A stretch of 64,000 nt of DNA from Oscillospiraceae bacterium (GTDB lineage Bacteria; Bacillota; Clostridia; Oscillospirales; Acutalibacteraceae). The translations under genes were made by a program, and so were the position numbers. The stretch covers positions 1 through 64,000 of the forward strand of contig WRBQ01000004.1 in NCBI GenBank assembly GCA_009784445.1, read 5' to 3'. A model generated the notes under the pieces. The model ran no database searches and was not told where the DNA came from. It saw nothing but the letters and a program-made list of their open reading frames with translations. Below are positions 12,078 through 21,700 of this stretch, piece by piece. Position 1 is the stretch's first letter; every line of letters begins with the position of its first letter.

Positions 12078-13475
12078 ATGCAGTATGACGTGGAAAACAC
12101 GCAGCAACAAAAAGAAGAATCTCGGCTCAATCAACCCATTACCACAAAATTCTTGCTCCGCTTCACCATTCCCACCATTCTTTCCATGGTGGTTATGGGC
12201 GTGTTTAGCACGGTGGACGGCGTGTTTGCCTCACGCGGCATTAGCACCGAAGCATTGGCCGCAGTGAATTTTGTGGCACCGTTTTTCTCCATCACCATGG
12301 CCATTGGCTTCATGCTTAGCTTGGGCGGTTGCGCCTTGGTAGCCAAACGCAAAGGCGAGGGCCAGCATCGCTTGGCGCGCGAAAACTTCAGTTTTCTCAC
12401 ACTCGTTACTTTTTTATCCAGCGTCGCAATCTCTCTTGCCAGCTGGATTTTGCGCACGCCGCTGCTGCACCTGCTGGGCACAGACCCCGCCGTGATGGGC
12501 TTGGCAATGGACTACCTGCAACCGTTGATTATTGGCATGCCATTTATTCTCATTGGCGTGTTTGTGGTGCAGTTTATCATCGCCGAAGGCAACCCTATGC
12601 TGGGCATGGTGGCCACCATGCTTGGTTCCGTGCTTAGCGCAGCGCTCAATGCAATTTTCACTTTTGTGTTGGATATGGGCGTGGTTGGGCTTGCGCTGGC
12701 TTCCACCATCGGCTGGAGCGTTTCGGCAGTGATGGGGCTAGCTTACTTCACCTTTAACCGCAAAGGGACAATCTATTTTGTGAAACCCAAGTGGGACTCC
12801 TTCGCCCTTTGGCGCAGTTCGCTCAATGGCATTAGCGAATTGATTACCTCTGCGGCCATCACCGTCACCAGTGTTGTGATGAACAATGTGCTGGTGCGCT
12901 TGGTAGGCTGGGAAGGCGTGGCCGCCGCAGGCATTGTAATTGCCGTGCAGGGCGCGTTAACTACGTTGTTTTGGGGTTATGCGTCCGGCGTGGCACCTTT
13001 GGTAAGCTACAACTTTGGCAGGCAAGACCGCGAGCGGCTCAACAAATTATTTCGCAAAAGCTTAGGCGTGATGGCTGTGTTAAGCGGGATTGCACTGGTG
13101 GCAACTTTTGTGTTTGCCGACCCACTGGTGCGCATTTATGTGTCGCCCAACGATCCTTTCATGGGGCACTTGCATGCCATGGCCATGCGTGGGCTGCGCA
13201 TCGCAGCATTGTCGTTCATCCTCATGGGCTTCAATACCTTTGCAACCAGCTGGTTCACTGCGTTCAACGACGGCTTAATTTCCGGGCTGATGAGCGTGAT
13301 GCGCACCATGGTGTTTGCGCTGATTTTGCTCGTTACCCTACCACGCGTGTGGGATTTAGATGGCGTTTGGGTAGCTCTGCCCCTTGCAGAAGTGCTTGCG
13401 GTTGTGCTCACGGTGTTCTTCCTGTGGAAAATGGGCGACAAATATATGTATCGCAGCAAACAGCCATTAAAATAA
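12078..13475 (+). CDS. MATE family efflux transporter
   Basis: KFLLRFTIPTILSMVVMGVFSTVDGVF..., 12 TM segments; ATG 12078 with GGAGG. Confidence 0.9.
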   Translation: MQYDVENTQQQKEESRLNQPITTKFLLRFTIPTILSMVVMGVFSTVDGVFASRGISTEALAAVNFVAPFFSITMAIGFMLSLGGCALVAKRKGEGQHRLARENFSFLTLVTFLSSVAISLASWILRTPLLHLLGTDPAVMGLAMDYLQPLIIGMPFILIGVFVVQFIIAEGNPMLGMVATMLGSVLSAALNAIFTFVLDMGVVGLALASTIGWSVSAVMGLAYFTFNRKGTIYFVKPKWDSFALWRSSLNGISELITSAAITVTSVVMNNVLVRLVGWEGVAAAGIVIAVQGALTTLFWGYASGVAPLVSYNFGRQDRERLNKLFRKSLGVMAVLSGIALVATFVFADPLVRIYVSPNDPFMGHLHAMAMRGLRIAALSFILMGFNTFATSWFTAFNDGLISGLMSVMRTMVFALILLVTLPRVWDLDGVWVALPLAEVLAVVLTVFFLWKMGDKYMYRSKQPLK

Positions 13476-13547
13476 ATATTTAGCTCGACAAATTCGGCAG
13501 CATGGTGTATAATGGAAACAACCTCGTGATAGATGAAGGAGCACACC

Positions 13548-14921
13548 ATGCTGCTAAAACCGTTAATTCGCGACACCCGCAAGCAAATCAACCGCACCTC
13601 AGGCATATTATTTCTCGTCTTGCTGTTTGGTGCGCTGGGCGCAGGTTTCTTCTTTGTGGTGCAGAATATCTTGGGCGTGCAGGGCATGTTGGGCGCACTT
13701 AATGCCGCCAACGAGCCGATACTTTGGTTCATTTTGTTTTGGGCAACTGATTTTTTCATGGTGGCCATGGTGGCGCTGCTGTGCTATTTCATTGCAGGCT
13801 GGCCAGGCGTTGCACCCGGGCTTGCGCTGCCGATTTACTTCGCCCACTTCGCCGGCACACCCGTTGCCGCAAGCGAGGTTTACCACGCCTACTTCGCGGC
13901 TCCGCTGCACCATGGCGGCGGTGCAAACATCGGCTGGCTGGGTTATTTCTTCATGGCGCTGCTGTGTGCGTTGCTGATTAAGTTGCTGTTTGCTGGCTGG
14001 CATGCGCTCAAGCTCAAAGCCGGTGACAAGCACATTCACCGCAAGCTTAAGCTTAGCTGGCACCAGCTGCTAGATCAAGTTGACCTAATTGTGCTGGTGC
14101 TGATTATCCCCGTGGCCAGTGCGGCATTCACTTGGCTGGTCATTCACTACGGCGTGCAGCACCCAGCGTCGCTGCTGCCTGCACTGGTTGAGCCGCTGCT
14201 TAATTTATCCGGTGTTAGCGTGGTGCTGGTGGGCATCCTCTTTGGGCTAATGATTGGCCTAGACATCGTGGGACCGTTGTCGATGACGGCATTTGCAGTG
14301 GCCACGACAGCGTTTTTGCAAGGTGATGCCCAGCTGCTCACCATCTACGGCGCAGCATTTGTGACCATCGGCTGGTCGCCACTGGCGATATTCCTGCTGA
14401 GCAAACTCACCAAACGCGTGCATGCCGACAACGATGAACTCAACCTCGCCATTAGCGGGCCAATCAACGCGTTTTTCGAGAACATGAAGCTCACCGTGGC
14501 CTTTGCAGCGCCTTTTGCCATGCGCAATCCCTTGGCCATCATTCCCGGACTGATGACCGGCAGTGCTATCACCGGCGGGCTTGTGGCGCTGTTTGGTATT
14601 GTCAACCAAAGCTATCTCACTGATTACCCACGCTTCGGCGGCGGGCTAAGCATGGCCGAGCTGCTGCAACGCGGCGACTTCTACCTGTCGTTCACGCTGC
14701 CGTTTCGCTCCGGCGGCTGGCTGGACACCCGCATTCCCCTTGCCCTGTGCATTTTGGCGGGTGCCATCGCTGGCGGCGCGGTGATGTTCTTCCTGCGGCG
14801 TGCATGCGTGCGCGGCCAGAAAAAGCGCGGCACCTATTTGGAAGCCAATGGCGACATCGTGCTTGATATGCGCAACCTCGCCAAAGAACGCTTTGAAGCC
14901 TTGCGGGGGGCGAAATCATGA
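13548..14921 (+). CDS. PTS_EIIC-like membrane permease (stand-alone IIC)
   Basis: Multi-TM protein resembling fructose-type EIIC; ATG at 13548 follows GAAGGAG (track start 13533 is an alternative). Confidence 0.6.
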   Translation: MLLKPLIRDTRKQINRTSGILFLVLLFGALGAGFFFVVQNILGVQGMLGALNAANEPILWFILFWATDFFMVAMVALLCYFIAGWPGVAPGLALPIYFAHFAGTPVAASEVYHAYFAAPLHHGGGANIGWLGYFFMALLCALLIKLLFAGWHALKLKAGDKHIHRKLKLSWHQLLDQVDLIVLVLIIPVASAAFTWLVIHYGVQHPASLLPALVEPLLNLSGVSVVLVGILFGLMIGLDIVGPLSMTAFAVATTAFLQGDAQLLTIYGAAFVTIGWSPLAIFLLSKLTKRVHADNDELNLAISGPINAFFENMKLTVAFAAPFAMRNPLAIIPGLMTGSAITGGLVALFGIVNQSYLTDYPRFGGGLSMAELLQRGDFYLSFTLPFRSGGWLDTRIPLALCILAGAIAGGAVMFFLRRACVRGQKKRGTYLEANGDIVLDMRNLAKERFEALRGAKS

Positions 14922-15463
14922 ATATCGTTAGCATACAAGCAATCAATCAAACCCAGCGCGAGCAAGCCGCACAAATGCTGCACGAGGCCTTCCCCCATGC
15001 ATGGTCTGTTGACGACGCATGGCAGGAAATCGACGAGATTCTGCAACAATGCAACGACGGCGAGCCCGAAATTCTCGCAGCCATGCACGACGATAAAGTC
15101 ATCGGCTGGGCGGGCATGATCCCGACCTACGATGGCCATGTCTGGGAACTGCACCCCCTAGTTGTGCGGTGCGATTGGCAGGGCAAAGGCGTGGGCAGCG
15201 CACTGGTGCAGGCTATTGAGGAAGTCGCCCGTGCGCGAGGCGGCCTCACGCTTTGGGCAGGCTCCGACGACGAAAGCAACGCGACCAACCTCGCCAACGC
15301 AAACTTGTATGACAACTTGCCGCAGCGCCTGCAAGGCTTCAACTCCGGCCGCCACCCAACAGCGTTTTATCAAACGCTTGGGTTTGCCATTGTTGGCGTG
15401 ATGCCAGACGCCAACGGCCCCGGCAAGCCTGATATTTTCATGGCGAAATCACTGCGCAAATGA
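14918..15463 (+). CDS. GNAT N-acetyltransferase
   Basis: LVVRCDWQGKGVGSALVQAIEEVARARG acetyl-CoA motif. Confidence 0.85.
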   Translation: MNIVSIQAINQTQREQAAQMLHEAFPHAWSVDDAWQEIDEILQQCNDGEPEILAAMHDDKVIGWAGMIPTYDGHVWELHPLVVRCDWQGKGVGSALVQAIEEVARARGGLTLWAGSDDESNATNLANANLYDNLPQRLQGFNSGRHPTAFYQTLGFAIVGVMPDANGPGKPDIFMAKSLRK

Positions 15464-15471
15464 GGTGCACC

Positions 15472-15840
15472 ATGACCAACCCCACGCAATATTCTCCTCT
15501 CGCTCTGGCTTTTTTGGGCGACGCCGTGTTTGACCTGCTCGTGCGTGAAAGCCTGCTCATGCAAGCCAACCGCCCCGCTGGTGATTTGCACAATCTTGCC
15601 ACCGCACAGGTCAATGCTCGCGCACAAGCCGCACTAGCACAACGCCTGCTGCCACAGCTTAGCGAAGAAGAAGCAGGTGTGTTCCGCCGCGGCAAAAACG
15701 CAAAGCCCGGCACGCTGCCCCAAAGCTGTAGCCCACAAGAATACGCACTCGCCACCGGCCTTGAGGCACTGTTCGGTTGGCTGTGGCTGCGCGGCGAACA
15801 AGAGCGCGCGCAGGAGTTGTGTTCTTTTGGTGACACCTAA
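15472..15840 (+). CDS. mrnC: Mini-ribonuclease 3
   Basis: SPLALAFLGDAVFDLLVRE RNase III-like signature, 122 aa, no dsRBD. Confidence 0.9.
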   Translation: MTNPTQYSPLALAFLGDAVFDLLVRESLLMQANRPAGDLHNLATAQVNARAQAALAQRLLPQLSEEEAGVFRRGKNAKPGTLPQSCSPQEYALATGLEALFGWLWLRGEQERAQELCSFGDT

Positions 15841-15908
15841 ACAACATACAAAAACCCCAGTCTCTGCGTGGCAAAGAGTGGGGTCTTGCTATTTTGATAA
15901 TCGTCCAC

Positions 15909-15953
15909 CGCGAAGCGGCTAAAGTTTTTTGGTTCTTTTTTTCAAAAAAGAAC
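15909..15953 (-). repeat. Dispersed repeat, copy A (GTTCTTTTTTGAAAAAAAGAACCAAAAAACTTTAGCCGCTTCGCG)
   Basis: Nearly identical in reverse orientation to 52657-52705; related to 53783-53832. Confidence 0.85.
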
Positions 15954-15961
15954 AGCAAATC

Positions 15962-16480
15962 TTAGGCTGCCTCAAGCTGCGTTTGCGCACCGCTGTGCAC
16001 AAGCTCCATCATTTGTAGCGGACGCATGGTTTGGCGGTCAAACGCACGCACACCAATGTCGGTGAGTGTGAGCAAAATATTGCTGTGCACATGCACCCGG
16101 AATGTTCGCAGCTGCTTGGTATTTGGCAGATGCAGGCAGGCAAGGTCTTCACGCGTTACGGATTCGCCCGCCTGCCAGTTCCCCAAGGGCAACAGTTTGC
16201 CGCAAGGGCACCCCTCGCGCATGTCTAACACATGCACGCGAAATTGCGCAGTGCTCGCGGTGCCGGCCAAGGCAACCTGCGGCGGCGCAACATGGGTGAT
16301 GGCCACGCAATACACATCCTGTGTGATGTGCGCGGTGTCACAGCTCCAATTGAAGCTGCGGCCATGCGGTGGCATGAATTTGGGCGGAGCAACGGCTTGG
16401 CCGTGCGCAACCCGCCTGGGTTCGTCAATCAGCTTGCCGTTTTCTTCCAAAAAATACACCGTATGCATGGGCGTACTCAT
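15962..16480 (-). CDS. Hypothetical protein
   Basis: Intact ORF (MSTPMHTVYFLEENGKLIDEPRR...) with its own promoter and two operator-like dyads upstream. Confidence 0.65.
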   Translation of the reverse strand: MSTPMHTVYFLEENGKLIDEPRRVAHGQAVAPPKFMPPHGRSFNWSCDTAHITQDVYCVAITHVAPPQVALAGTASTAQFRVHVLDMREGCPCGKLLPLGNWQAGESVTREDLACLHLPNTKQLRTFRVHVHSNILLTLTDIGVRAFDRQTMRPLQMMELVHSGAQTQLEAA

Positions 16481-16528
16481 CGCACATCCTCGTTTCGTAA
16501 ACACTTGCCTGCGTCTGCCTGCAAACAT

Positions 16529-16574
16529 ATTTTATCGCGATAGCGCAAGAAAGTCAACGGTTTATCTCGATAAA
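16529..16574 (-). promoter_or_regulatory. Promoter with two TTATCnCGATAA-type dyads 30 bp apart
   Basis: Minus strand: TTGACT (16552-16557), 17 nt, TAAAAT (16529-16534); dyads TATCGCGATA 16533-16542 and TTTATCTCGATAAA 16561-16574. Confidence 0.65.
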
Positions 16575-16733
16575 GTTTGTCGAAAACTTCTTCAAGCCTT
16601 GTCTTTGGGAAATTTTGCACACAGGGCGAGTTGTTTGTGGGAATTTTCGGGAATTGAACAGTGTAAGGAAATCATTGACTTCCCTTGCAAAATATGCTAT
16701 ACTAGTAGCATAACAATGGGGAGGTGTTTGCAC

Positions 16734-17483
16734 ATGCTCACTGGCACAGCGGCATTCGGCCCGCAATACCAATTCATATACGAAAACGACACCCACGCCC
16801 CCGGTAGCGTTGACCGCATGCTGTTTGAGCGCATGATAAAACTCGACGCGCAATCGCAGGGCTATCTTTATAGTGATTACACCAACTTGACCATGGGCTA
16901 TGTACCCGGCAGCCGCCCGGCACTGGAGAAAATCGTGCGGCGGCGCAACACGCCCGAGAAAATACTCCGCTTTGTGCGCAAAAAGGTGGTTGAACCCTGC
17001 AACACCAGTGCATACGAACTCATCTTCGGCGGCACTGAGGAAGATATCATCGCCCGCAGCACTTACTGGTGCACGAACTTAGCGCGCGTGGCCTGTGTGC
17101 TGCTTCAAGTGGCGGGCTATCCCGCGCGAGTTTTAGTCACCGGCAACACGAATTTTCCCTATTGCGGCCACCAAGTGGTTGAGGTATGCATAGACGGCAA
17201 ATGGCGTGTGGCAGATGCCAACGCCGGAGTTGTTTATCCGCACAGCGCATGGGAGATTCACAACAACCCAGCGCTGATTGATTGCCAGCACGGCAACGAC
17301 ATTTTCTTCAGCACTGGCGAACAATATCAATCCGTGGGCATTGTAAATTATCACGTGAATGACGCGCATACATATAGCTATGAAACCAGCGGCGTGAATG
17401 ACTACTGCCGCGCGATTTTGCAGCAGTCTGGTCAAAAGTGGGCAGGCGGCCTGCGCTGGATACACGGCGAAGATAATATTTGA
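16734..17483 (+). CDS. Transglutaminase-like domain protein
   Basis: DIIARSTYWCTNLARVACVLLQVAGYPARVLVTG...FPYCGHQVVEVCIDGKWRVADANAG: Cys/His/Asp arrangement. ATG 16734 after GGGGAGG; upstream extension to 16026 rejected. Confidence 0.75.
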   Translation: MLTGTAAFGPQYQFIYENDTHAPGSVDRMLFERMIKLDAQSQGYLYSDYTNLTMGYVPGSRPALEKIVRRRNTPEKILRFVRKKVVEPCNTSAYELIFGGTEEDIIARSTYWCTNLARVACVLLQVAGYPARVLVTGNTNFPYCGHQVVEVCIDGKWRVADANAGVVYPHSAWEIHNNPALIDCQHGNDIFFSTGEQYQSVGIVNYHVNDAHTYSYETSGVNDYCRAILQQSGQKWAGGLRWIHGEDNI

Positions 17484-17519
17484 TTTTAATTTATCCCCTT
17501 CCCAAGAAAGGATATACCG

Positions 17520-18677
17520 ATGAAAACAGTTGGCACCATCGCACGTGGCATCCGTGCGCCAATGATCAAAGTGGGCGATGACATCGCCGCCATTGTGGCA
17601 AATAGCGTGCTCACAGCCGCAACAGCCGAAGGCTTTGCCCTGCGTGACCGCGACGTGGTTGCCGTGACCGAAGCCGTGGTTGCGCGCGCCCAAAATAACT
17701 TTGCCACCACTGCACAAATCGCCGCAGACATCCGTCGAAAATTTCCCGGCGGGGTGGTGGCTGTCACCCACCCAATCTTTTCGCGCAACCGCTTTTCTGC
17801 GCTGCAAGGCATTGCCCAAGGCTGCGATAAGCTGTACTTAATGCTGCAATACCCCAGCGATGAAGTGGGCAATCATCTGATTTCGTGGGACGATTTAGAT
17901 GCCGCGGGCGTGAATCCCTACACCGATCTGTTAACTGAAGCGCAGTACCGCGAAAAATTCGGCCACAACACCGTGCTGGAATACACCGGCGTGGACTATG
18001 CCGAGTTCTACAAAGGCTTCGGCGACCACATCGAAATCATTTTCTGCAACGACGTGCGCCGCGCTCTTGAATTCTGCCCGCATGTGCTGTGTTGCGATAT
18101 CCACAGCCGCGCACGCAGCAAACGCCTGCTGAAAGAAGCCGGCGCACAAACCGTGTACGGCCTAGACGATGTGCTGGCCGAATCCGTCGATGGCAGCGGC
18201 TATCACGAGCAGTATGGTCTACTGGGTTCCAACAAAGCCAAAGAAGATAGCCTCAAGCTGTTCCCGCGCAACTGCGACGCTGTGGTGACAGACATCGCTG
18301 CAAAACTGCATGCCGCCACCGGCAAGCAAATTGAGGTGATGATCTACGGCGACGGTGCTTTCAAAGACCCCGTAGCCCACATTTGGGAGCTTGCTGACCC
18401 TGTGGTGTCGCCCGGCTTCACCCCTGGGCTGCGCGGCATGCCCAACGAACTCAAGCTCAAGTATCTGCTAGACCGCGAGCTGAAGGGCAAAAGCGACGAC
18501 GAAGTCCGCAAAGCCATCGCCAACAAAAACAGCCAACTGGCCGATAGCGCGCTGGGCACCACCCCGCGGCACTACACCGACCTGCTGGGCAGCCTGTGCG
18601 ACCTCGTCAGCGGCAGCGGCGACAAAGGCACGCCCATCGTGCTGGTGCAAGGCTACTTCGATAATTACTCAGCATAA
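17520..18677 (+). CDS. Coenzyme F420-0:L-glutamate ligase-like (CofE-family) protein
   Basis: DRDVVAVTEAVVARAQ...GGVVAVTHPIFSRNRFS...MIYGDGAFKDPVAHIWELADPVVSPGFT. Confidence 0.75.
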   Translation: MKTVGTIARGIRAPMIKVGDDIAAIVANSVLTAATAEGFALRDRDVVAVTEAVVARAQNNFATTAQIAADIRRKFPGGVVAVTHPIFSRNRFSALQGIAQGCDKLYLMLQYPSDEVGNHLISWDDLDAAGVNPYTDLLTEAQYREKFGHNTVLEYTGVDYAEFYKGFGDHIEIIFCNDVRRALEFCPHVLCCDIHSRARSKRLLKEAGAQTVYGLDDVLAESVDGSGYHEQYGLLGSNKAKEDSLKLFPRNCDAVVTDIAAKLHAATGKQIEVMIYGDGAFKDPVAHIWELADPVVSPGFTPGLRGMPNELKLKYLLDRELKGKSDDEVRKAIANKNSQLADSALGTTPRHYTDLLGSLCDLVSGSGDKGTPIVLVQGYFDNYSA

Positions 18678-18698
18678 AGGGTTAGAGGAGAAAAAAAC

Positions 18699-19910
18699 AT
18701 GCAACTGAACAAATCGGACAAACTTAGTAACGTGCGTTACGAGCTGCGCGGCCGCATTAGCGACCAAGCCGACGCACTCATCTCGCAAGGCGTGGACGTC
18801 ATTCGCCTGAACATTGGCAACCCGGGTGCCTTTGGCTTTGCCACCACGCCAGCCGTGCAAGAAAGCCTGACAAGGCATGCCGCCGCCTGCGTGCCCTATT
18901 CCAGCACGAAAGGGCTGCCGCAGGCGCGCGCTGCCATTGCGCAATATCACCGCAACTTGGGCCTGCCCAACGTGTGTGAAGAAGACATCTACACCGGCAA
19001 CGGCGTGAGCGAGCTGATACAAATCACCTTGCAAGCCATGCTCAACCCCGGCGACGAAGTCCTCGTTCCTTCGCCGGACTATCCCCTTTGGACGGCGGCC
19101 ACGACCCTCGCGGGCGGCACACCGGTGCACTACATCTGCGACGAAGCAGCCGACTGGTGCCCCGACATCGCCGACATGCGGGCGAAAATCACGCCGCGCA
19201 CCCGTGCCATTGTCATCATCAATCCCAACAACCCCACCGGCGCGGTATATACCAAAGACGTGCTGCTGCAAATTGCACAGCTGGCACGTGAGCACAAGCT
19301 CGCACTACTCGCAGACGAAATCTACGACCGGCTGCTGTTTGACGATGCCGTGCACGTGCCCATCGCCTCGCTTGCACCGGACCTGTTTTGTGTGACCTTC
19401 AACGGCATCAGCAAGTCGCACCAAGTGTGCGGCTACCGCGCCGGGTGGATGGTCATCAGTGGCGAAAAATCGCACGCGCAAGACTACATGGCTGGTGTTA
19501 ACACCCTTGCCTCGCTGCGCCTTTGCTCAAACGTGACTGGGCAATACGCCATCATTGCGGCGCTGGACGACCTTGAAGGCCCCAACGTTAACCTGCGCCC
19601 CGGCGGGCGACTGTATGAACAACGCGAGCTCGTTCACCGCGAGCTGAACAACATTCCCGGGCTTTCGGCAGTGAAGTCAGCTGGTGCGCTGTACATGTTC
19701 CCCAAGATTGACACCGCACGCTTCAACATCACCAGCGACGAACAGTTTGTGCTGGATTTCCTGCGCGAAAAGCATGTGTTGCTATCGCACGGGGCAGGCT
19801 TCAACTGGGCTGCACCCGACCATTTCCGCCTAGTATTCCTGCCGCCGGTCGACCAACTGGCGCAAGTGATGACCCGTCTGCGTGACTTCTTGGCAAGCTA
19901 CAAGCAATAA
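18699..19910 (+). CDS. Class I/II PLP-dependent aminotransferase (alanine aminotransferase-like)
   Basis: VIRLNIGNPGAFGF, IINPNNPTGAVYTKDVL, FNGISKSHQVCGYRAGWM. Confidence 0.9.
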   Translation: MQLNKSDKLSNVRYELRGRISDQADALISQGVDVIRLNIGNPGAFGFATTPAVQESLTRHAAACVPYSSTKGLPQARAAIAQYHRNLGLPNVCEEDIYTGNGVSELIQITLQAMLNPGDEVLVPSPDYPLWTAATTLAGGTPVHYICDEAADWCPDIADMRAKITPRTRAIVIINPNNPTGAVYTKDVLLQIAQLAREHKLALLADEIYDRLLFDDAVHVPIASLAPDLFCVTFNGISKSHQVCGYRAGWMVISGEKSHAQDYMAGVNTLASLRLCSNVTGQYAIIAALDDLEGPNVNLRPGGRLYEQRELVHRELNNIPGLSAVKSAGALYMFPKIDTARFNITSDEQFVLDFLREKHVLLSHGAGFNWAAPDHFRLVFLPPVDQLAQVMTRLRDFLASYKQ

Positions 19911-19966
19911 CGTATATGCGCCGCAGTGCTATGTATACTAGTAATGAAGAAAGCCAAGGAGTTGCC

Positions 19967-21700
19967 ATGCACGCGATTTTTGGCCGCACAGGCCCACACG
20001 AACCCAATATTTTGCAAGCCATGGCACAGGCCATGCTTCACCGCGGCGAGGACTATGCCACGCACACCAGCGAAGAAATCACACTATGTGGCGAGCATTT
20101 GCTGCACAGCCAAGACGGCGCAATCAGCCTTGCGTGCCACGGCACAGCCGAGCATGCCGCACAACTCCTCGTGCTATATCAACAGCTTGGACAAGCTGGC
20201 TTTGCGCAAGCCAGCACCGGCTTTGCCTGCGCGATTTATGACGCCGCTCAACAGCAACTTGTGCTTGCGCGTGACCACTTTGGCGCAAAGCCCTTGTATT
20301 ACACCATGCTGGATGGCCAGCTTGCTTTTGCCACAGAGATCAAGGCGCTGCTGGCAGCGGGTGCGCCCAAGCAACTCAATGAACTTGCCCTAGAGCAATA
20401 CCTCACCTTCCAGTATTCCGTGCTGGAAGAGACCTTCTTCAAGGGAATTTTTAAGCTGCTGCCCGGACACTGCTTGGTGTTTGCGCAGGGCGAAATCGCC
20501 GTGCATGAATACTGGGATGCACAGTTTTCGCCGGACGATAACGCACAACTGGATGACTTAGCAGACGATATCGAACAGATCACCCAAGCAAGCATTGCGC
20601 AGCAAGCGCAGGTGCAAGGCTCGTTTTTGTCCAGCGGGGTAGACAGCAGCTATATCGTTGCGTCGTCTCGCGTGCCCAACACCTTCACCGTGGGCTTCGA
20701 CACCGGCGCGTATTACAACGAAGCGACCTATGCCAAAGAGCTTTCGGACAAGCTGGGCTTGCAGCACCACAACATGCTGGTGCCCGCGCAGGACTACTTT
20801 GCCGCACTGCCACGCATGCTTTGGCACGCCGACGAACCCCTAGCAGACCCCGCGCACATGGCCTTGCATTTCGTCAGCGAATTAGCTAGCGAACACGTGA
20901 AAGAAGTGTTTTCCGGCGAGGGACCCGATGAGTTTTTCGGCGGCTACCATGTTTATCGCGAGCCGCTTTCGCTGCGACACCTCACGCGCTTGCCCATGCC
21001 GCTGCGCCGCCTGCTGGGCAAACTGGCCAGCCGTCTGCTGCCCACCGGCATGAAAGGCCGCGGCTATTTCATCCGTGGCGCACAAACCGTGGAACAACGC
21101 TTCGTCGGCGACGCGAAAATTTTTAGTGATGCCGAGCGAAAGGCACTGCTGTTGCGGCACGCCGGAAGCACTGCACAAGACGTGACAGCACCGCACTACG
21201 CCCGTGTGCAGCACCTTGATGATACAACTAAAATGCAATATCTCGACATCAAGCTTTGGCTAGACGGCGACATCCTCAACGGCGCGGAGAAAATCACCGC
21301 CGCGCATGGATTGCAAATTCACACACCGCTGCTTACGCGTGAGTTGTTCGACATCGCCGCGCGCACGCCCACGAAATATCGCATGAGCCTAGCCGACACC
21401 AAAATTGCCTTTCGGCACGCCGCCAAGCGCAAGTTGCCGCCCGAAGTGGCGCAAAAGCGCAAGTTGGGCTTTCCGGTGCCGTTGCGCGTTTGGCTGCGCG
21501 AAGAACAATGGGCAAACACCGTGCGTGAGGCCTTTGCGTCCCCCACTGCGCAGGCTTACTTCAACACTGGCGAATTGCTGCGACTTGTTGACCAACACGC
21601 CGCAGGCAAGTTCGACCATAGCCGCAAAATCTGGACGGTATATTGCTTCTTAATCTGGTACAGGGAGTTTTTGAATGAGAGATTGGGCACACGAAGTTGA
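19967..21700 (+). CDS. Asparagine synthetase-like protein with degenerate N-terminal glutaminase domain
   Basis: LSSGVDSSYIVA PP-loop and SGEGPDEFFGGYHVY synthetase motifs present; N terminus MHAIFG rather than MCGIxG, and no NGEIYN motif. Confidence 0.85.
   Translation: MHAIFGRTGPHEPNILQAMAQAMLHRGEDYATHTSEEITLCGEHLLHSQDGAISLACHGTAEHAAQLLVLYQQLGQAGFAQASTGFACAIYDAAQQQLVLARDHFGAKPLYYTMLDGQLAFATEIKALLAAGAPKQLNELALEQYLTFQYSVLEETFFKGIFKLLPGHCLVFAQGEIAVHEYWDAQFSPDDNAQLDDLADDIEQITQASIAQQAQVQGSFLSSGVDSSYIVASSRVPNTFTVGFDTGAYYNEATYAKELSDKLGLQHHNMLVPAQDYFAALPRMLWHADEPLADPAHMALHFVSELASEHVKEVFSGEGPDEFFGGYHVYREPLSLRHLTRLPMPLRRLLGKLASRLLPTGMKGRGYFIRGAQTVEQRFVGDAKIFSDAERKALLLRHAGSTAQDVTAPHYARVQHLDDTTKMQYLDIKLWLDGDILNGAEKITAAHGLQIHTPLLTRELFDIAARTPTKYRMSLADTKIAFRHAAKRKLPPEVAQKRKLGFPVPLRVWLREEQWANTVREAFASPTAQAYFNTGELLRLVDQHAAGKFDHSRKIWTVYCFLIWYREFLNERLGTRS

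Noticed and set aside
13548-14921. Possible complete PTS system
   Set aside because: Only a IIC-like component is present; no IIA/IIB/HPr next to it, so not reported as a sugar PTS locus.
16026-16733. N-terminal extension of the transglutaminase-like ORF in the track
   Set aside because: Overlaps an opposing gene and a promoter region; ATG 16734 has a good RBS and promoter.
17133-17819. 228-aa minus-strand ORF
   Set aside because: Antisense to transglutaminase-like and CofE-like genes.
17520-18677. Evidence for coenzyme F420 biosynthesis
   Set aside because: Only a CofE-like homologue is visible; family also occurs in organisms lacking F420, so no pathway claim is made.
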